Assembly (NCBI GenBank): GCA_036345935.2
Contig: JADWOT020001718.1
Location: 62,001-126,000 of the forward strand
Direction of reading: 5' to 3'
Length of the DNA: 64,000 bases
Source: Taenia hydatigena
Lineage: Eukaryota > Platyhelminthes > Cestoda > Cyclophyllidea > Taeniidae
The position numbers were made by a program, and so were the translations under genes. How positions within the stretch are numbered: the stretch's first letter is position 1; every line of letters starts with the position of its first letter. The notes under the pieces are model-generated. The model was not told the origin of the DNA. It was given only the letters and a program-made list of their open reading frames with translations, and did no database searches. Positions 13,760 to 26,973 of this stretch are shown in pieces.

Positions 13760-14689
13760 TCTGAGAATGAACTTAAGCTCTTAAATAAAACTCACGCATA
13801 TGCATTGCCGCCATCAACTGCGAATGCTCTTTGAGGCTGCATGCAAACTGTACTTCTGATTCGGTCTATAGGATAGTTTTGTAATTAAGAAGCGAGTTCT
13901 ATTTAAAAGTTAAAGGAACTCTGGAAACACGAAACAAATAAGGGACAAATGTCATTGTGTACAATATAAGACCGACACGTGAGCATGGATACTGTAGGAA
14001 GTTTGGGATGGAGGAGCATGCCATTGGGTATTATTCCCGTGAGCTGTTGTTTCCTTTTCGATTCCTTTAGTTACACTTTAGTCATCAATGTACAGATCAA
14101 GAGGAAGCGTGAGAACATACGTTTAGCTTAGATGAGCCTTCAAGTCATCCGGATAGTAATCAAGCATGGCCGAAATCTAAGTTCTTCTAAACAGCGGTGG
14201 GACTTCGGTCAATCGCACATATACACACCTCCTTTAGCATCCGCCATTGGAATTCGTTAAGAGAATGAGAATGAAGACCTGACTATAAACAAATCGAATG
14301 CGCTTCCTTGCCACCACAGAGAAGACCACAGATATTTTAAATGCTTATCATCAATTTATGTCAATCATGTTTCATTCCCCCATTCATCCATGTAAATTGG
14401 CTCTGTTCATGGATCTCGGTTATACAAAGCACTAGTCACTCTGCCACTTCCTGACTCCAACCCAATTCGCAATCAGCCTCTTACACGTGCGCCCAACAAG
14501 GGTTAAGTGGGCTGTTCATCTCCCGTTAAAATATAGCTACACCGTGATTCTTGCCACCTCTCCATATTTTCCTTTCCACATATTCTTCGAAACTCTCGCT
14601 TTATTCCTTTAGCCACTTGCTCGCATTCGTCTACGACTTCACCTCCTCACTTATCAACATTCATATCTACACAAGTCATTACTAATAAT
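13760..14689. other. No supported gene
   Basis: No frame or RNA gene could be supported. The sequence is AT-rich and carries only scattered short open frames. Confidence 0.45.
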
Positions 14690-15195
14690 CTCGAGTCGGT
14701 TGAGTGGACCAAATTAGAGTGTTAGGACTGACCTAGAACGGTAACGAATAAGGCGCCTTACTCTAGCTTGTCATAATTTAGCCTAGAATGCTAATCTAGT
14801 CTATTCTGATTCAGCCCAAATTAGTCAGATCTATTCAAGCCTACTTATGCTACAGTGTTTTTGCAGTGGGACATGAATACTGGACAAATTGTTTCACATC
14901 AGCAGGTCTCCAGATGCTGCTGCCGCCTTGGGGATTCGAAACATAAATAGTAAGTGCAGCACAGCAAGCGCAGTTTAAAGTTTAATTTTGACTAAAGGGA
15001 TCAGCGATTTACCCCTAAAGGATGCGCATGAGCTGACAAAGGGGCTCTTCCGATGCTCACTTTGATTCTATGCCCAAATCAATTGCTATTTCGCATTGAG
15101 AATGGCAAAAGTGGTCCATTCGCTATAGATGGCAGCAAGGTAATAGGAATTTTAAGCTGAAAGAGACAAAGGAACTATTATAATTGAGGCGAAGA
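14690..15195. repeat. Dispersed repeat family R3, copy A
   Basis: The segment matches about 52,905-53,330 in parallel: an 'aaggcgccttactc' word (14,751), 'gctgctgc' near 14,918, 'cacagcaagcg' near 14,962, and 'aagagacaaaggaa' near 15,162. Part of it matches 51,230-51,410 in inverted orientation. No reading frame is conserved and the element looks non-coding here. Confidence 0.65.
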
Positions 15196-15329
15196 TGTAA
15201 ATCATTAAATCATTAGCTTTTACGAGGAAATTGCGGGAATGGATAAAATTAGTGCACAGCAGTTTTACAAGGAAGACGTTGTCGATAGAACAACGCGAGC
15301 TCATTAGCACTCGTTCGCTACAAAACGAA

Positions 15330-18300
15330 ATTGGTCCTCAGTTATGAAAGAGGGGAACGAACAATTGTGAACCTTCGACCACCCTCCTCAAAAATACTTT
15401 TAAATTACACCACTTATTTAAATCTCGCAAAATGTTGAGCATAGGTAATTGAATCGTAATCATTCCAACGACTAGAAGAGAGCTTCCCATGCTAAAAGAA
15501 AGGAATAACTTTATGCCTACCGACAGCAAAGGACGAAAAGCATGGCAGAGTGGAAGAAAGCAATAACGCAGAAGTCAATTGTAAAACAATACGCACCAAG
15601 TGCTTGATGACGAGTCTCCTGTGATAGACATGGTTCGATGCAATAATCACTGGTTGAGTCCGGCAACCCTGTGGATAGACACCAACCGATTTACAGGCAC
15701 CCTGATGATTGCTGGTGCAGACCCTAAGAGAGACGCGGATTGATAGTAGTGATGCCCGGATATGGGCTCCGTGTTCATGTGGATAAGTCCACATCGGTAG
15801 ATAGGTCCATGGCGATGAGGCACGCAACCCTTTTGCTTTCTTTTAGTTATGCTGATCACTCAACCAGTCGACACTGCTTTGCGCAATCACCTACTTGAAG
15901 ACCAAATCTTGTGCAACAGATACTACACCCACTCGTTAAAAATATCATTTCCTGCACTTTGTAGGGGAACGGATTCAGATGCATAAAGGAAGGGCATTGA
16001 CACAGTTCTGAGCTGACGTGACTCACTTCACTTCGACGTCCATGGATGCCTAGTGTGACCAAGCTAGTCTTTCAGCATTGCTGCATCTCATCTTTGGCAG
16101 AACCTGCACTTAGAGCCACAGCACTTGGCACCTGCTCCACCCTTGCCTTCAATCAGTGCAAAGACTAGCACTGACTAATTTTGCCGCTTCACATAGCTCC
16201 TATCTTTATAGCCCTAACAATCGACCAACCAAGTGAATAAACAAGAACAGAGGTGCTATTAAATAACAGAATAAATCTAGCATTAAGTATAATGGTGGAA
16301 AAGGATACTGTGAATAAATACAGAAGCAGAGAGACTTGCGACTACTCTCGTGGCCAGAATCACATCACTCCAAGACATGCACCACAAAATAAGCAGCGTA
16401 CCGCAAAAAAGCACTCGTGCGATAGACACAAAATCAATTAATGTCACGAGACCGAGGTGCAAGCTGGACCACACCGGACACCAGACACTTGCACCCATTA
16501 CCCTGAGCATGTCTATGTTGGTGGCATCCCCCCCTCTCCGCCCAAACCACCTAGTGCACCTCCAGCTCCGTTGCACCGGACACAAGTACGACAGCACTCA
16601 AAGTCAATCGACACCATGTGCAATAGACCAGTCATGTGCGTGCGTATGCTTTAAGCGGTAGAACAAGCACTGTGCGTTAATAAGGCAGCTGGACATGGCG
16701 AGTCATTGCATTCCTTTCCACTATGAGCAACTTCCATCTTAACCATTGTTGGCAGCAATAATGCGATCGAAATGAAGCAATGCACTGCAGAAACACGCAT
16801 CACGAGAGTGTTAGGAAGGTGTTACTTTTAGCATCCCCGACGATCAGATATTCTGACGTAGACGAAGCGATTCCAGCACGACCATTCATATCAGACAGGA
16901 CTGCACAAGCGTTCAAACGCCACATGTAATAATATCGGAGTGAAGCTAATTAAGAAAACCAGACGAGTGGGTCCATAGACAGCGAAGTAAGCAGATCACC
17001 TTACCTTCGCCTCTTTATCCACCCAGGCTTCCACCAGCCAATCAACCCGATCAACAGATGAGTGAAAGGAACGTAAGAAACGGATGAAGCTTAACGTTTA
17101 CCAGTGCACACCGATCACTAGCCGTTAAGAAATAGTAACCTGTCTAACCTAAGGAAGCCGTCAACCCTGCACTTCCGCCTGTCTCCGCGACCCTTCAGTC
17201 ATCTATTAGCCCTAAGGAAAAAACAGCCAAAGCCAAGGCTAATTACTACTACGACTAAGGCAAGGTCAGCGAAGACCACGCCGGAACTACCAAATTGCCA
17301 CAGCAGAAGGAGCAAACAAGCCAAGGCAATTAGCGGGTTGTCTCTAAAGTCATCTTTGTGACAATACGCTTCCAATAAGCGCTTCATTCATAAGTATTTC
17401 GGAGACAGGCATCCCGAGATGCTTTTTAGACAATAATAATCGTATACAGTTCGGTGGTTTACACAAGGAACACTAATCAGGCGGATTCAAATAACATCAG
17501 CAGAAGAAACTTACGGAATCGCTTAGCATTCAGCAAAACTTGATTGCGCCCAAAAATGCGCATTCGATCACGAGATGGTCCTCCTTGAATCCGCTAAACA
17601 ATGGAAATAAGTAGAGCAGCAGCATGCTTTCCAACCACAAGTAGATTAAATGGGATCTACTCACTTGATACAACTGCGCGTAGTGCCCATTCTACTTTCC
17701 CGAATGCGGAAGAACACTTATTTGGAACTGATGATCACAGTTCGTTGCAGATGCCCACCTGTGCAATGAAGCAAAGTGTTGTATCCTGCCCATTAGCATC
17801 CAGTACAATCAATCCGGTAACTACGAGTTCAACATACCTCGTACTACACACAGAAAACTTGTCCCAATCAAAACTCTCAAAAAGCATATGCATATTCATT
17901 GCAACACGCTAAACATAGCCTTCCTCAGCCAGATTAGTATGCAAAAATGAGCAACAGACGAAAGTACGCCATCTACCCTTCCAAACGGAAAGCGATGATA
18001 AGATGCACACAGTGGACATATTCAGATGTCAAGGCGCACAAAAGCTAGAAGTAGCAGCATTTAAAATATACCAGTGCTAGGTGAAAGCACCTAAACAACA
18101 GGTGGCGGCATACAAGCGAAACACGTGGAACATGAGAAAATAAGAGACAGTTAGTCCTAAACCACGTAGTCCACATTTCAAGAAAATTGGGAAAATAGGG
18201 TATTGCAAAATATATTCCGAAAAAAATATAAAGATCCACTTTTACTGAGGACAATTAATTTGTTTGTAAAAATTAAAGAACACTCTTATAAATGCATAAA

Positions 18301-21300
18301 GACTAATAAAGAGATACCTTTGTAAGTAAAGAATAAAAAGGCGCTGTCTGCGTCAAAGGTGTCCTATTCCTACCTCGTTTCAATGTAAAATACTAGCAAT
18401 CGAGAAGATGTCAAAGGTGTTTTGAGGCGTTTATCGCTAACCCAGGAGCTCTGTGCAGTTTGAGGTGTCTCTCAGAAGTATCTGACTTTCATAACCACGG
18501 TAGATTTGAAACATCAATTTTGTTATTAGAATCAGGCTTGGATGAATTTCAACTGATGGGTTCTCGGAGTTGATTCGCAGCCTGAGGGACTGAGAACTCA
18601 AAATACCCTCAGTGTTTTGCAGTCTAAGAAAAGAATTTTACAAGAGGACGAACAAGTTTTCGCCATCGTGGCTAATTTTGCTCACAGCGCCTTTTAAACC
18701 TGTGTGTGCGCGTGTGTCTAATCTACAGCAGGTAGATGGGTGAGTAGAAGTTTCATTTCGTCATCAAGCTGATGATGCAATGACCAACAACATTTTTGGG
18801 ACTGTGAAAAGTTAATCACTGCCTTCATTGTCATCACTGTCACCTGCTTTTACCCAAATGTGATAAGCTCAACCACATGAGTCTTGGTGTCAGATTGCAG
18901 TGCAATTGTCTGACCTCCATTACTGCTCACTAGATCTTATCCATCCCTTCAATTCCACTGTTAAGCTAACTACGCTTGCGGTCCATGTTTGTCGATCATG
19001 CATCACCTACCGCAAAAATGAATTGACGCCAAAAGGTATGTATGCGTTGACGAGGATTTTTAAAGGTAACCATTTGGAAGCTGCAACGGTAGAAAGGAAA
19101 AGTTTTAGGTAGACAAGTGGTAAGAGCCAAACAATACATTTATGCAACCACAGCTTGGCGACAATCATTGACGTTTGTAAAACAGTTGAATTCATTCATG
19201 CAATGATTAAAAGGTGCATAAGTCGTCCTTTTCTGAAAGATTAAGCTTAAAGAAAGTAGCTTTTGCGTCCAAAATGTATAATACCGACGGCCCTAGCTCT
19301 TTCTTTTTATATTGGCGTTACCGCCACGACATTTTGCTTGCTTTTTGTTGCTTTAGTAATGCAATATTGCAATGAAACCTAGCTTTACTGATGCGGCCTG
19401 GAAATGTTGACGCTCTGATCTGTAGACCTTTGAAGCGAAATTCCTGAAAGCGGTGCATGCTCTAACGAATGACCGGGCAAATGGATAAAATAAATTTAAT
19501 ATTAACCAACAAATTTATGGTTACTGATAAATGGGGTACTGCTTTGTTTTGTGCTACGTATCACTGCAACTCACGATATCTGCAACGCCAGTTAGCAGAG
19601 CACATCAAAATTGCATCATTTCTGTTGCATGAGTTCTGAGTAAATGACAATTGATAAAGAAAAGGTATTGTGCTACATCCAGCTGATCGGTAGACTTCGC
19701 GCTTCTCTCCCCTACCCTCGAATGCGAACCCACGGATAAAATACAAATTTCTCATCGAAACATACAATCATGCACCTAGCTCTATTCGCAGAGATTTTAA
19801 TCTAACTGGTTGTACGGGTCTTATTGACACTACCGCTGTTTAGTCAAGCATTAGTTAAGTAAGATTTGCTACTTTCGTCCCAACTCATGTACGAAGGCAA
19901 ACTCCCGTCCCCATGCATGGAGGCTTATCTTCTTTGAAGGAATAATGACAAGTGCGCTTGTTATATGCTGCGTAAGATCTCTGTGATATGTCAGAAGGCA
20001 AAGCTTGAAGCCGTCGTCTCAAACATGGCGCACGCCATGTGTTCAACCAGAGTAGACCAGCTACCTCCTTACTGGGGTGCACGTTCAAAAGGACCCTCTA
20101 TGACTGATAGCAAAATAGATAGGATTTTCAATGCATAGGTTGGATAAATGCCTGTGAAAATGACAATAAATAAATGAATAATTTAAAGTGACCCCAAGAG
20201 TCTGCCGCACTATCTTAAGAATACTCATCTAGCAAGGAAAATAGTCCTCTCCGCTAGATTAATTAAGGGCTAATCGATGATTCAAAAGTAAAGGGAGAAA
20301 TTCGAACAAAGTTTGGGATCAGTGCCTGGTTGTCAATGCCGTCAAAATTTTGCAACTTCACTCTTATCGCCTCCTGCGAGTGAATTAGTTACAGACAGTA
20401 GAGCGACCACGAATGTTATACACTCTTATAAATTAGCTAATGTGCAGGAGTCAACAATACCTTGCTAAGCGGATCTGTCACCAACGCCGAAGTGATCGCG
20501 TCGAAGGTTCGGTGGCGAATTCTACATTCCTTACAACTGATGGATATATATGCTGATTTTTCCACTATAGTTCTTTTTACTGTCGTGGTCCTAATGCTAT
20601 CGTAAAATTTTGTGCAAGGCTGTGCATACTGACTAGTCACAATGTTACAACTCAACATAAAAATGGAAGCCTCTAAAAGGTGAAGGCGAGAGCTATTTTG
20701 TAACAGTGAGTGCATTTATCAATGTTCTTAACACAATCGCTCAAGCACTTCAATAACATGTGGTTCCATAGATTGTGCATGAATGCACAATTTGGTTAGC
20801 AGTTCAAGAACTTACAACCCATAGGCTAGCATCAATTAACAACGCATTTAAAAGTACACGTGTGCGGATTGTGAATGTAAGTTATTTCTCAAAAAAGAAA
20901 TGTCTTTTCAACTTTGCCTCATGTTGTCGGCGTTGCGTTGGCGATTGGTAAGTTGCCTTTTTTTCTTTACACTGATCAGTACACGTGGAGAGAGAACTAC
21001 TACCTAACTAAGAACATTTTCCAAAGGGAGCAAAATTTCTTTAGAATAGAAGCTGCTAAAGGGCGCAGGAGACGACCCAGCTGCCTTTACTCGTTTGTAT
21101 CTCGATACATTGCATCACAACACCTTGCATGATTCCACATCCCAGTCAAATTAACTTGGTGCGGCTGACTTCTTTTTTGTTATTATGCCTGATGCTTACC
21201 TTACTTCGCACTTTAGCTGCTTACCTCTGTAGTGTCTTCAAATGCTCTTCATTTTTGAGGTGAATAGGATTTCTCTATCTTCGTACCCTTTTACATGGCA

Positions 21301-22020
21301 CGTGCATCAAATAAACCAGTTTTCAAAGGGGGCGTAAGAACCAAAGTACAGCTTCTATTAATGCATAAAGCAAATTTAACACCATAAAATCAATTACATA
21401 TGGTAAACTTTAGGAAAACAAAGTGTGCAGGTGCATCGTAAGACATGTTTAATGCCAAGCCGTTTGACAGAACCGGGCTGATTTTACCAAACCTAACTTA
21501 TCTCCTTCCTGTCACACCATGGCCGTAGATGATATCTTCCTGCCCTAACTCTATAGTCCATGCTGGTGCAAAAACAACAAGCTTGTATGGTTGCAAGCAT
21601 CCAAACGCCTCTTGTCCACCATCACAGGCACATGAATTCGCGCACCAGAGATATTTCCTTTTGCGCTTTTTATGTTTTGTCCGTTTCGCTGTACTACCCA
21701 ATAAATGTTTTAACAGTTTAGCAGTCCTAGATAACGAGATTTGTAGAATGCGGAAGGTCATGTAAAAATAGGACCCGGCACTAACATGAAGCCATGATGT
21801 ATGGATGCGTATAGCTAAATAATTTTATCGTGATGCTCAACCCGCCACTAACTAAACAAAAACCGTGCTGATCTACCCTCTGCCTACTAACCCATAAACA
21901 TCTTGTATATATTTACCAGCTAACACTCATTTAATCGATTTGATGCTTAAATAATTTGCATCTGCTTTTATTTAATTGGGTTCAAGTGGGGCATAGTGGA
22001 GCAGGAGAAGCTTTAAGGTC
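15330..22020. other. Large stretch without a supported gene
   Basis: I found no domain or phase-consistent exon pair. A proline-rich frame at 16,457-16,654 (PPSPPKPPSAPPAP) stands out in composition but has no splice context or copy. Overlapping frames on both strands at 21,498-21,765 are unassigned. I searched the 2 kb before the FN3 exon at 22,064 for a phase-1 signal-peptide exon and found none that fits. Confidence 0.45.
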
Positions 22021-22063
22021 CTCTCAGCACTAATGACAAACCGATGCTTTCCCATTTGTGCAG

Positions 22064-22372
22064 ACTCTGGCGTTCCTGAGCACGTGCATCTTGAAGCAAT
22101 TAACCCTTACACAGTGCACATGAAGTGGGATCCACCACCTCAACCCCTCGGAGACATTATTGGCTGCATCATCGGTTGGTATCTCGACAATAGATGGCAG
22201 GACGAAATTTATGTCCCCCCAGGCCAAAGCTACAACTTTACAAGTCTACTGCCAGAACAAACCGTTTCCGCCCACGTCAGGGCACTCACGCAAAAGGGAC
22301 TTTTGTTGAAGCATAAATACACCAGCAACTTCAGTAAACTACTAAGTGTGACTACACCACGTTCGAAAGGAG
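22064..22372 (+). CDS. FN3-domain exon of a small surface or secreted protein
   Basis: A phase 1-1 exon bounded by acceptor catttgtgcag and donor gtgagt encodes about 103 residues forming one fibronectin type III domain. It starts SGVPEHVHLEAI, has the strand-B tryptophan in KWDPPP, a GDIIGC turn, the SLLPEQTVSAHVRALT strand E-F motif with the usual Leu-Pro and alternating hydrophobics, and ends SVTTPRSKG. One N-glycosylation sequon (NFT) is present. The next exon, at 22,686, is in phase and encodes a hydrophobic tail. The exon structure matches the EG95/45W/18K oncosphere antigens, in which a single phase 1-1 FN3 exon sits between a signal-peptide exon and a short hydrophobic exon. The FN3 itself is closer to canonical FN3 than to the EG95 type at 39,285, so it may be a separate family. 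Confidence 0.75.
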
Positions 22373-22685
22373 GTGAGTCCTTTCTACTCATTTTATAGAT
22401 CACTGATCTACCAGTTAAAAATGGCTAAACTTAAACGACATATATCGACAGCTAAAACAATTCTGTATGTACATTCGCATTACTCTCTGCCATGAAAATA
22501 GACTTCAGAGTTAAAAAGGTGCGTCTATTGAGGCAGTGCAAATTGTCTCATTATGCAAAGTCAATTATCGATGTGAGGAAAATTTGTCATTTTACACAAA
22601 GCAAAATGAGGATGCACTATGACCAAGTAATCTGCAACAACTCCCTCAACTACCACAACTAACGTGTCTGTCTCCTCTGCTTTAG
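22373..22685 (+). other. Intron of the FN3 gene
   Basis: The interval starts gtgagt and ends with a pyrimidine-rich tract tctcctctgctttag. Both flanking exon ends are phase 1, so removing it keeps the frame. Confidence 0.7.
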
Positions 22686-22741
22686 CCACTGCAGGCCTAT
22701 TCGCTTCCATGACTCTAGCGTTGGCATCAATCTTCTTGTGA
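22686..22741 (+). CDS. Terminal exon: hydrophobic C-terminal tail of the FN3 protein
   Basis: After the acceptor tgctttag, two bases complete the codon begun by the preceding exon, followed by 17 codons and a TGA at 22,739-22,741. The peptide TAGLFASMTLALASIFL is almost entirely small and hydrophobic with no charged residue after it. That is the signature of a GPI-attachment signal or a very short membrane anchor, and it is how taeniid FN3 antigens usually end. The match of phase, acceptor and composition makes a chance exon unlikely. Whether it is a GPI signal or a membrane anchor cannot be decided from the sequence. Confidence 0.65.
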
Positions 22742-24433
22742 GTCTCTGTTAGCTATTGACTGCTTCACCTGCTGCGAATTATAAAGCGTTACGTTTGTCT
22801 ATCAAGCCAGCTCTTTGTTTTATTCTAGGCTCCATTGATCCAGAGAATGGTTGAGCCAGCAATGGTTCAGCTTTGCCTAGTAATCAGGAGATGAACCACG
22901 GCACCTCTTTTACCTCTAAAAACAATGCTTGACAATTTATTCCACCCTTGTTTGTGAGTGACCAAAATGATTAATTAATAGAGTAAATGCTGCCTACCGT
23001 ACAATGGAAAGCTTGCCTTCAAATTCAGAGGACCGCTTCTGTTTAGGAACCTAAGAGTTTTCACCTACGTGGATGCCTATAAGAATGCATTAGGAATTGT
23101 CCTGATGCGTTAATTGCTCCTGCTTATCCGGTTATTTCCTCAGCTGCAACTTACGTGCAATAGCAATCACCCCAGACCCAATACCAAATGGTCGAACGGC
23201 ATTAGAAACGCACTCCGAATCAAAACTACACCCGACACGCATTTAGGCCCAGTATTTTGCTGGTTTACATAGAAGCGGACGCGCACATGTCTACCAGTCT
23301 GTTCATTCTTCCTAATCCCTGGATCTACTAACCGATTGTTTCGGTAAAAATTCAACAGACGTGAGGGCGCTTTCCCTATAAAACCTAGATTTTGACGTTT
23401 TCTTCATGTCACATTGACGAAATAGGGTAATAATCTATAATTCTTTAGAAAATATGAGGTTTAATTGCTTTTACAAGCCTGCAAAAGCTAATTTTTGGCC
23501 CTCCTGCTGTGATGATTGCTAGGTTTTGCCTTTTAATGTAACTCTCATCATGCCATAAACAGCAGTTAAGAAGCTGATAGACAATTAAGAAAAGCGAAAT
23601 CATTAAATGCGGTGTTTGATGAACGCGCTAACGAACAACTATTGTTAGGAAGCCAGCAAAACCACCTTGTGCAAATGCTGTTTGAATGTAGAGTACAAGT
23701 ACGAAACACTAACAATTGGCCTAAAATGACATGCCAAAGAGACGAAGGATATCAAGCCTAGTAGAGGATTCTTACGAAAAGCTGAGGCATCGGATGAGCG
23801 CGTGAAACACCAAAGCAGTAATTTATAAATTTAACGCGACCCGCATGTTTGATCCGGAACACGATTAAGCAGATGAACGATTGGGGACCAAAGGTGTGTG
23901 GGTATAGACAGACTGATTTAATAAAACGGTGGATGATGGATGAGTGTGGATGTTGGTAAACAAAGCACTTGACGATTGACTCATGATTTTGCTTACTCAT
24001 TGGAATTGGGATTGATCAAATAAATTTGATACACTTGTTTAGTGTTCCACCCAAAAGTTTGGCTAAAATGACCCAACTAACTAAAGAATAAAGTAGACAC
24101 GGCTATGCCGAGACGGACTTGCTTACAGTGTACACACGACTTTGGGTGTCTAAGATGTTAGAAGAAAGCGCTTTAGCTAAGTAAAGAGAAAGCCTCTAGT
24201 TGAAGGTGAAGACATCAAGTTTGTGTCAACAAATTACTTAAATCACTAATACTTGCCCTTAATGAAGGGCACTGTAGCGCCGTGAGTGCAGGTTCTGCCG
24301 GAGATGAGATGTAGCACTGTTAGAAGGCTATGTATCATCACCAATCAACAGGGCATCTATATGCTGTTAAATGTTCACCCACAGGGTTGCCGAACTCAAT
24401 CAGGGATCATCGTATCACTCCATTACAATAGAC

Positions 24434-24541
24434 ATGAGACTCATCATCGAGTGTTTAATGCTTAGTGCTTTTACGATTGGCCTCTGCATTGTTGCTTCTT
24501 CCCACTCTGCCACCGGTTCTACTTTTGATGAGATGAGTTAG
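24434..24541 (+). CDS. Signal-peptide-like short frame, unassigned
   Basis: ATG at 24,434 opens 35 codons: MRLIIECLMLSAFTIGLC, then IVASSHSATG and a stop at 24,539-24,541. A basic residue followed by a hydrophobic core and small residues (AS-S) fits a secretion signal. No donor of the right kind lies before the stop, no downstream exon could be tied to it, and there is no second copy. It may be the first exon of a small secreted protein or chance. Confidence 0.2.
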   Translation: MRLIIECLMLSAFTIGLCIVASSHSATGSTFDEMS

Positions 24542-26856
24542 ACTACTTCTTTCGTTTTACGTGGGAAGCCAATTTTTTATCGTTAGAGTGATCAACAATT
24601 CAATTGTGTTGTTTTCTTCACATTTTTATGCATTTACTATGTCTATGCTTAGTGCTTTGAGGGATTTCGACTTAGTAGTTTCTTTTTTAAGTGCTTTTGA
24701 GAAACGATGATTGAATGCCTACGATTATTCGGTCGCCTTTTTTTCGTAACTGAGGACCAATTTCGTTTTTCATTGAACGAGTGACAAGGAGCTCCCGTAA
24801 TTCAGATGGCCGCGTCTACTCCTATGGCACTATTTGTGCTTGTTCTATTCATTTCTGCAATTTTCACGTAGATGCTAATGTTTTCAAAAAAGAGTCCATA
24901 GGTGATTTCTTAATGAGGCAGAGCCTCTTTTGCCTTTTGTTAGCTTGCGAAGGGGAGACAGCAATCCATTTACAGGCTCCTGGTAGAACGCTAGGTCCTT
25001 CGCGTGCAAAGCTGAGCAGTTTGATTTCTTCCAGTTGTAAGTTTTGCTGTGATTCTGCTGGACCGCTTTTTTGCATAGTTTTATCTGATCCCTATAAGTT
25101 TTGCACCGTTCTTGTGAACTTCTGCCTTTTTAAAGGCATGGGGAGCAGAAAAGCAGGCGATTTGTTTTGGTTATTGCGTTAGACAAACGCTTTTGACATA
25201 GTTCTGTTTTCCTGTCCGTAACCTCGTAATTGATCCTTCAGTGAGCTCAAGTTAATGTTCCTTTTTAGCTTTTGACATGAGAAGTTAAGCAGCTTTTATT
25301 TATCTAGCCTCAGATTCTGTTGTGAATCTTTTTTTTCTGCGCCACCTCCGCCCTGAGCCCATAAATGCTTGCCATTCTTAAAGTGCGGTGATTGATAAAT
25401 TGATCCTTCGCGCCTTATTTCTTCTTCCACTTCCTGAACAAGCCCTTAATGTGTACTCTCTTCCTATCACGATGACTCCAGATTTTATTAGTCCCACTCA
25501 AAACTTCGTTTCAAGAGTGGATAACCTCTTAGATCACGGAAAGAGTTAGGATGCGTGTAATTTTTTTGAAAACTATAAATAAGCCACACAATTACCAGAG
25601 TTTATCTTGCCAAAGAGCAGTAAGACGAGTGGTTGTGGTCTGTATTTCATCAGGGAAAACCGTTTAGTAGTGTTTGCTCTTGGGCGGAATCCACCTGTCG
25701 ACGACGACCAGGCTACAGTACGTGTGTAGAGTGGTGTACAGCAGGACCAATTCCGTCCCTGTCACACCGCTCTGGCTTAGTAAATATCTCTATTGTGATG
25801 TCGCTTTGGATGAGCACAAGAGAGGATAGGATATTTTAAAGGCTTTAGCACATAAATGCATTTAGCAGTTGTGTCAAGTAAACGCTGGATATCGGTAAGT
25901 TTGCTTAACAAATAAAGGGTCTCAAGAAATACCACTATGCAAGTGGGTTGGAAACCAACATTTGCGGAATCGCCACTGATCGATGGAGGTCTGCACCGCT
26001 GGAGCGTCAAATTGCTGCGCAGGTTGACGATTATAAACGCCTTCTTCCACAGGTAATGGCATTAATCTGTGACATTCTTGATAAATGATGTCGATTTTGT
26101 GTATAACGTCACCTGTCGCTTACTTTACCGCGTAATACCGCTGCATTATGACTGTTCATGCAAATATAATACCAGCACTACTGCTTCGACCTTAGTTCCT
26201 TGGTATTAATAGAGGCTTTCCCCAATTAAAGCTTACTGTTTTCGTTTCTCAGGTTCAAGAATCGATGATGTGTAGATGGGATGCAGATGAGAAGTTTGTT
26301 ATTCAAAGAAGATTGTATTAGCACTTTGTCCATAGAAAACATCACTGCTATTGTAAAGTTTATGAGGACCATGCGTCAAGAGGTAAATGTGACACTGGAA
26401 TGATTTACTGTGTCTTCTGGCAGCGCTTCAATGTTGAATAGTACAAACTCGCGAAACCCTGATTTCTCACTGTTCCTAATGTCTACGTCTCCTTTGCCAA
26501 CCTATGATGGTGTCTCCACGGTGTTGTCTGCTCCTGTTAATTCTCTATCATTAGTGAATTTTAAAATGTCACTTATTTATTCGTGTTTCTTTGCAAACAC
26601 AGGAACGTGAGGATTGAAGGGGTTTGCGCAGGCGATGATAAATTTGCTTGTTGGTTGATGTAGACGAGATTTGTGAGGTGAAGTGGCTCAATGTTGTGTT
26701 TTAGATAAAGCACCATTACCTGTGGCATAAGTGTTTGAGTGTTCTTTGGTAAAGAAGCAAAGTAGTAACACATCTCAAGCCAGAGAACCATCTTGTAGAG
26801 CAAACCAAAATTGCCTTATGAGTCTACGGGCTGAATTGTTGGTGTGTGGGAAGCGA

Positions 26857-26973
26857 ATGGAAGTCGTGGTGCTGCTGCTCTGTGCAACAGCCATCTGGCC
26901 GTTCTTAGAGCTACCCACCACCTCCTCTGTATTTTTACAGCTCAGTACTGGCAGGAAAGTCCTTAGACAGTAG
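26857..26973 (+). CDS. Signal-peptide-like short frame, unassigned
   Basis: ATG at 26,857 (context gcgaATGg) encodes MEVVVLLLCATAIWPFLE, then a short hydrophilic tail and TAG at 26,971-26,973 (38 codons). The leading segment looks like a secretion signal. There is no convincing donor and no partner exon. I do not recognise a family. Confidence 0.2.
   Translation: MEVVVLLLCATAIWPFLELPTTSSVFLQLSTGRKVLRQ

Noticed and set aside
16457..16654. Proline-rich frame with PPSPPKPPSAPPAP
   Set aside because: Low-complexity composition only; the minus strand is also open and splice sites are missing.
20914..20948. Short ATG-led segment ending at a strong gtaagt donor upstream of the FN3 exon, considered as its signal exon
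   Set aside because: It ends in phase 0, while the FN3 exon needs phase 1, and the peptide is not a convincing signal sequence.
24864..25076. Minus-strand frame ending KKSPMDSFLKTLAST, reminiscent of a PCNA-binding tail
   Set aside because: The resemblance is one short motif; the plus strand is open over the same bases and no neighbouring exon was found.
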